Of a stretch of 23,129 nt of DNA, positions 22,321 to 23,129 are shown one piece after another (the stretch's first letter is position 1; every line of letters starts with the position of its first letter). Origin of the DNA: Litorivivens sp041625495 (GTDB taxonomy: Bacteria; Pseudomonadota; Gammaproteobacteria; Pseudomonadales; Spongiibacteraceae). The notes under the pieces are model-generated. The model did no database searches and had not been told where the DNA came from. It worked only from the letters and a program-made list of their open reading frames with translations. A program made the translations under genes and the position numbers. The stretch spans positions 1 to 23,129 of the forward strand of contig NZ_JBFJTH010000047.1 of the NCBI RefSeq assembly GCF_041625495.1, written 5' to 3'.

Positions 22321-23129
22321 ATGAATAGAATTCAGTCAGTTAACGATTTCGTTATCAAGTTTGCCAACGTAAACGGTACCGGATCGGCCAGTGCCAACAA
22401 TATGTTTGCCAAGGCCCTGTTTCGTATGGGACTGCCGGTCAGTCCGAAAAACATTTTTCCCTCTAACATTCAGGGCCTGCCGACGTGGTTTGAAGTGCGC
22501 ATCAGCGAAAAAGGCTATCTGGGCCGTCGCGGCGGTGTGGATATCATGGTCTGTGTTAATCCGCAGAGTATGGCGCGCGACATCCGTGAAGTAGAGCCTG
22601 GCGGCTATTTTCTCTACGATTCCAGTAAGCCGCTGGATATTCGTATGGTGCGCACCGATATCAACATTATCGGTATTCCGTTGATGGATATCTGCACCCG
22701 GGAATATGCCGATCCGCGTCAGCGTCAGCTGTTTCGCAACATTATTTATGTGGGCGCGCTAGCCGCCTTGCTCGACATTGAGTTCGACGTGCTCACCGGC
22801 ATCGTGTCTGATCAGTTCAGAGGCAAGGAAAAGCTGGTGGTTCCCAACGTCCACGCTCTCGAGCTGGGCTACCACTATGCGCGTGAGCACTACGAGTGTC
22901 CCATCGGTATTCGCGTTGAGCGCCGCGACGAGGTGGGTGACAAAATTCTGATAGACGGCAATACAGCCGCGTCTCTCGGGGCGATCTATGGTGGCGCTAC
23001 GGTTGCCGCCTGGTATCCGATTACGCCTTCTACCTCGGTTGTGGATGGCTTCGACAAATACTGCAAGCGTTTACGTATTGATCCCGGCAGTGGCAGCAAA
23101 AACTACGCTATCGTGCAGGCTGAAGACGA
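22321..23129 (+). CDS. 2-oxoacid:acceptor oxidoreductase, fused gamma-alpha subunit (3' end missing)
   Basis: 269 residues are visible; the frame is open to the window end. Residues about 10-190 are the gamma domain of pyruvate/2-oxoglutarate:ferredoxin oxidoreductases (NVNGTGSASANNMFAKAL; EKGYLGRRGGVDIMV). From about 205 the alpha (pyrimidine-binding) domain begins with GNTAASLGAIYGG and the hallmark WYPITPSTSVVD (231-242). These enzymes use thiamine diphosphate and CoA to decarboxylate a 2-oxoacid to an acyl-CoA. The thiamine-binding beta subunit should be the next gene, outside the window. The substrate (2-oxoglutarate, pyruvate or a branched-chain or aryl 2-oxoacid) cannot be read from this part. 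ATG 22321 is one base after the stop of the flavoprotein gene, so both are in one operon, probably under the Fur boxes upstream. Confidence 0.9.
   Translation, partial: MNRIQSVNDFVIKFANVNGTGSASANNMFAKALFRMGLPVSPKNIFPSNIQGLPTWFEVRISEKGYLGRRGGVDIMVCVNPQSMARDIREVEPGGYFLYDSSKPLDIRMVRTDINIIGIPLMDICTREYADPRQRQLFRNIIYVGALAALLDIEFDVLTGIVSDQFRGKEKLVVPNVHALELGYHYAREHYECPIGIRVERRDEVGDKILIDGNTAASLGAIYGGATVAAWYPITPSTSVVDGFDKYCKRLRIDPGSGSKNYAIVQAED

Noticed and set aside
22391..22594. An open frame of 67 codons within the last gene
   Set aside because: It is in another frame of the gamma-alpha subunit gene, which has strong family motifs from 22321 to the window end.

Overview
The window looks like chromosomal core sequence from a free-living, aerobic gammaproteobacterium that is not an enteric. 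ZipA marks it as gammaproteobacterial. It uses SMC rather than MukB, has the smc-zipA-ligA order known from Pseudomonas, and carries a complete System I cytochrome c maturation operon. A marine lineage of the Cellvibrionales/Spongiibacteraceae type is my guess, not something shown here. Every gene I could support lies on the + strand. I saw no tRNA, rRNA, CRISPR array, insertion sequence or prophage gene.

Layout: (1) 1-822 is the 3' part of ttcA (tRNA 2-thiocytidine synthetase). (2) 958-3924 is a tight, overlapping three-gene operon for a flagellar-type switch complex. Its first gene is a chimera: signal peptide, a short FliF-like periplasmic piece, one membrane span, the FliF C-terminal tail that normally binds FliG, and then a whole FliG. 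fliM and fliN follow. (3) 4123-4650 encodes a small membrane protein of unknown function and ends at a clear terminator. (4) 4944-5815 is a chemotaxis-type CheY overlapping an Hpt phosphotransfer protein. (5) 5898-12761 is ccmABCDEFGHI, complete and mostly overlapping. (6) 12939-20211 holds smc, zipA, ligA and a lipoprotein with a lytic transglycosylase fold. (7) 20212-20543 is an intergenic region with two good Fur-box matches. (8) 20544-23129 holds a GltD-like FAD/NAD(P) oxidoreductase with ferredoxin domains, and the start of a fused gamma-alpha subunit of a 2-oxoacid:acceptor oxidoreductase, cut by the window end.

The most interesting part is 958-5815. All three C-ring proteins and CheY are present, and the CheY-FliM signalling surface is intact. 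No rod, hook, filament, export or stator gene is in the window. The FliG is welded to a truncated MS-ring protein, and by eye its torque helix has lost all five charged residues known to matter in E. coli. The locus sits next to ccmA, where the flagellar/chemotaxis cluster of Vibrio and Pseudomonas lies. I infer a flagellum-independent, membrane-anchored switch ring controlled by a CheY/Hpt phosphorelay, possibly left after loss of a flagellum and put to a new use. I know of no description of such a system, but I cannot search for one here.

The ccm genes build the apparatus that attaches heme to periplasmic c-type cytochromes. The smc-zipA-ligA group serves chromosome organisation, division and DNA ligation. 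The last operon probably moves electrons from oxidative decarboxylation of a 2-oxoacid to NAD(P), and appears to be under iron control.
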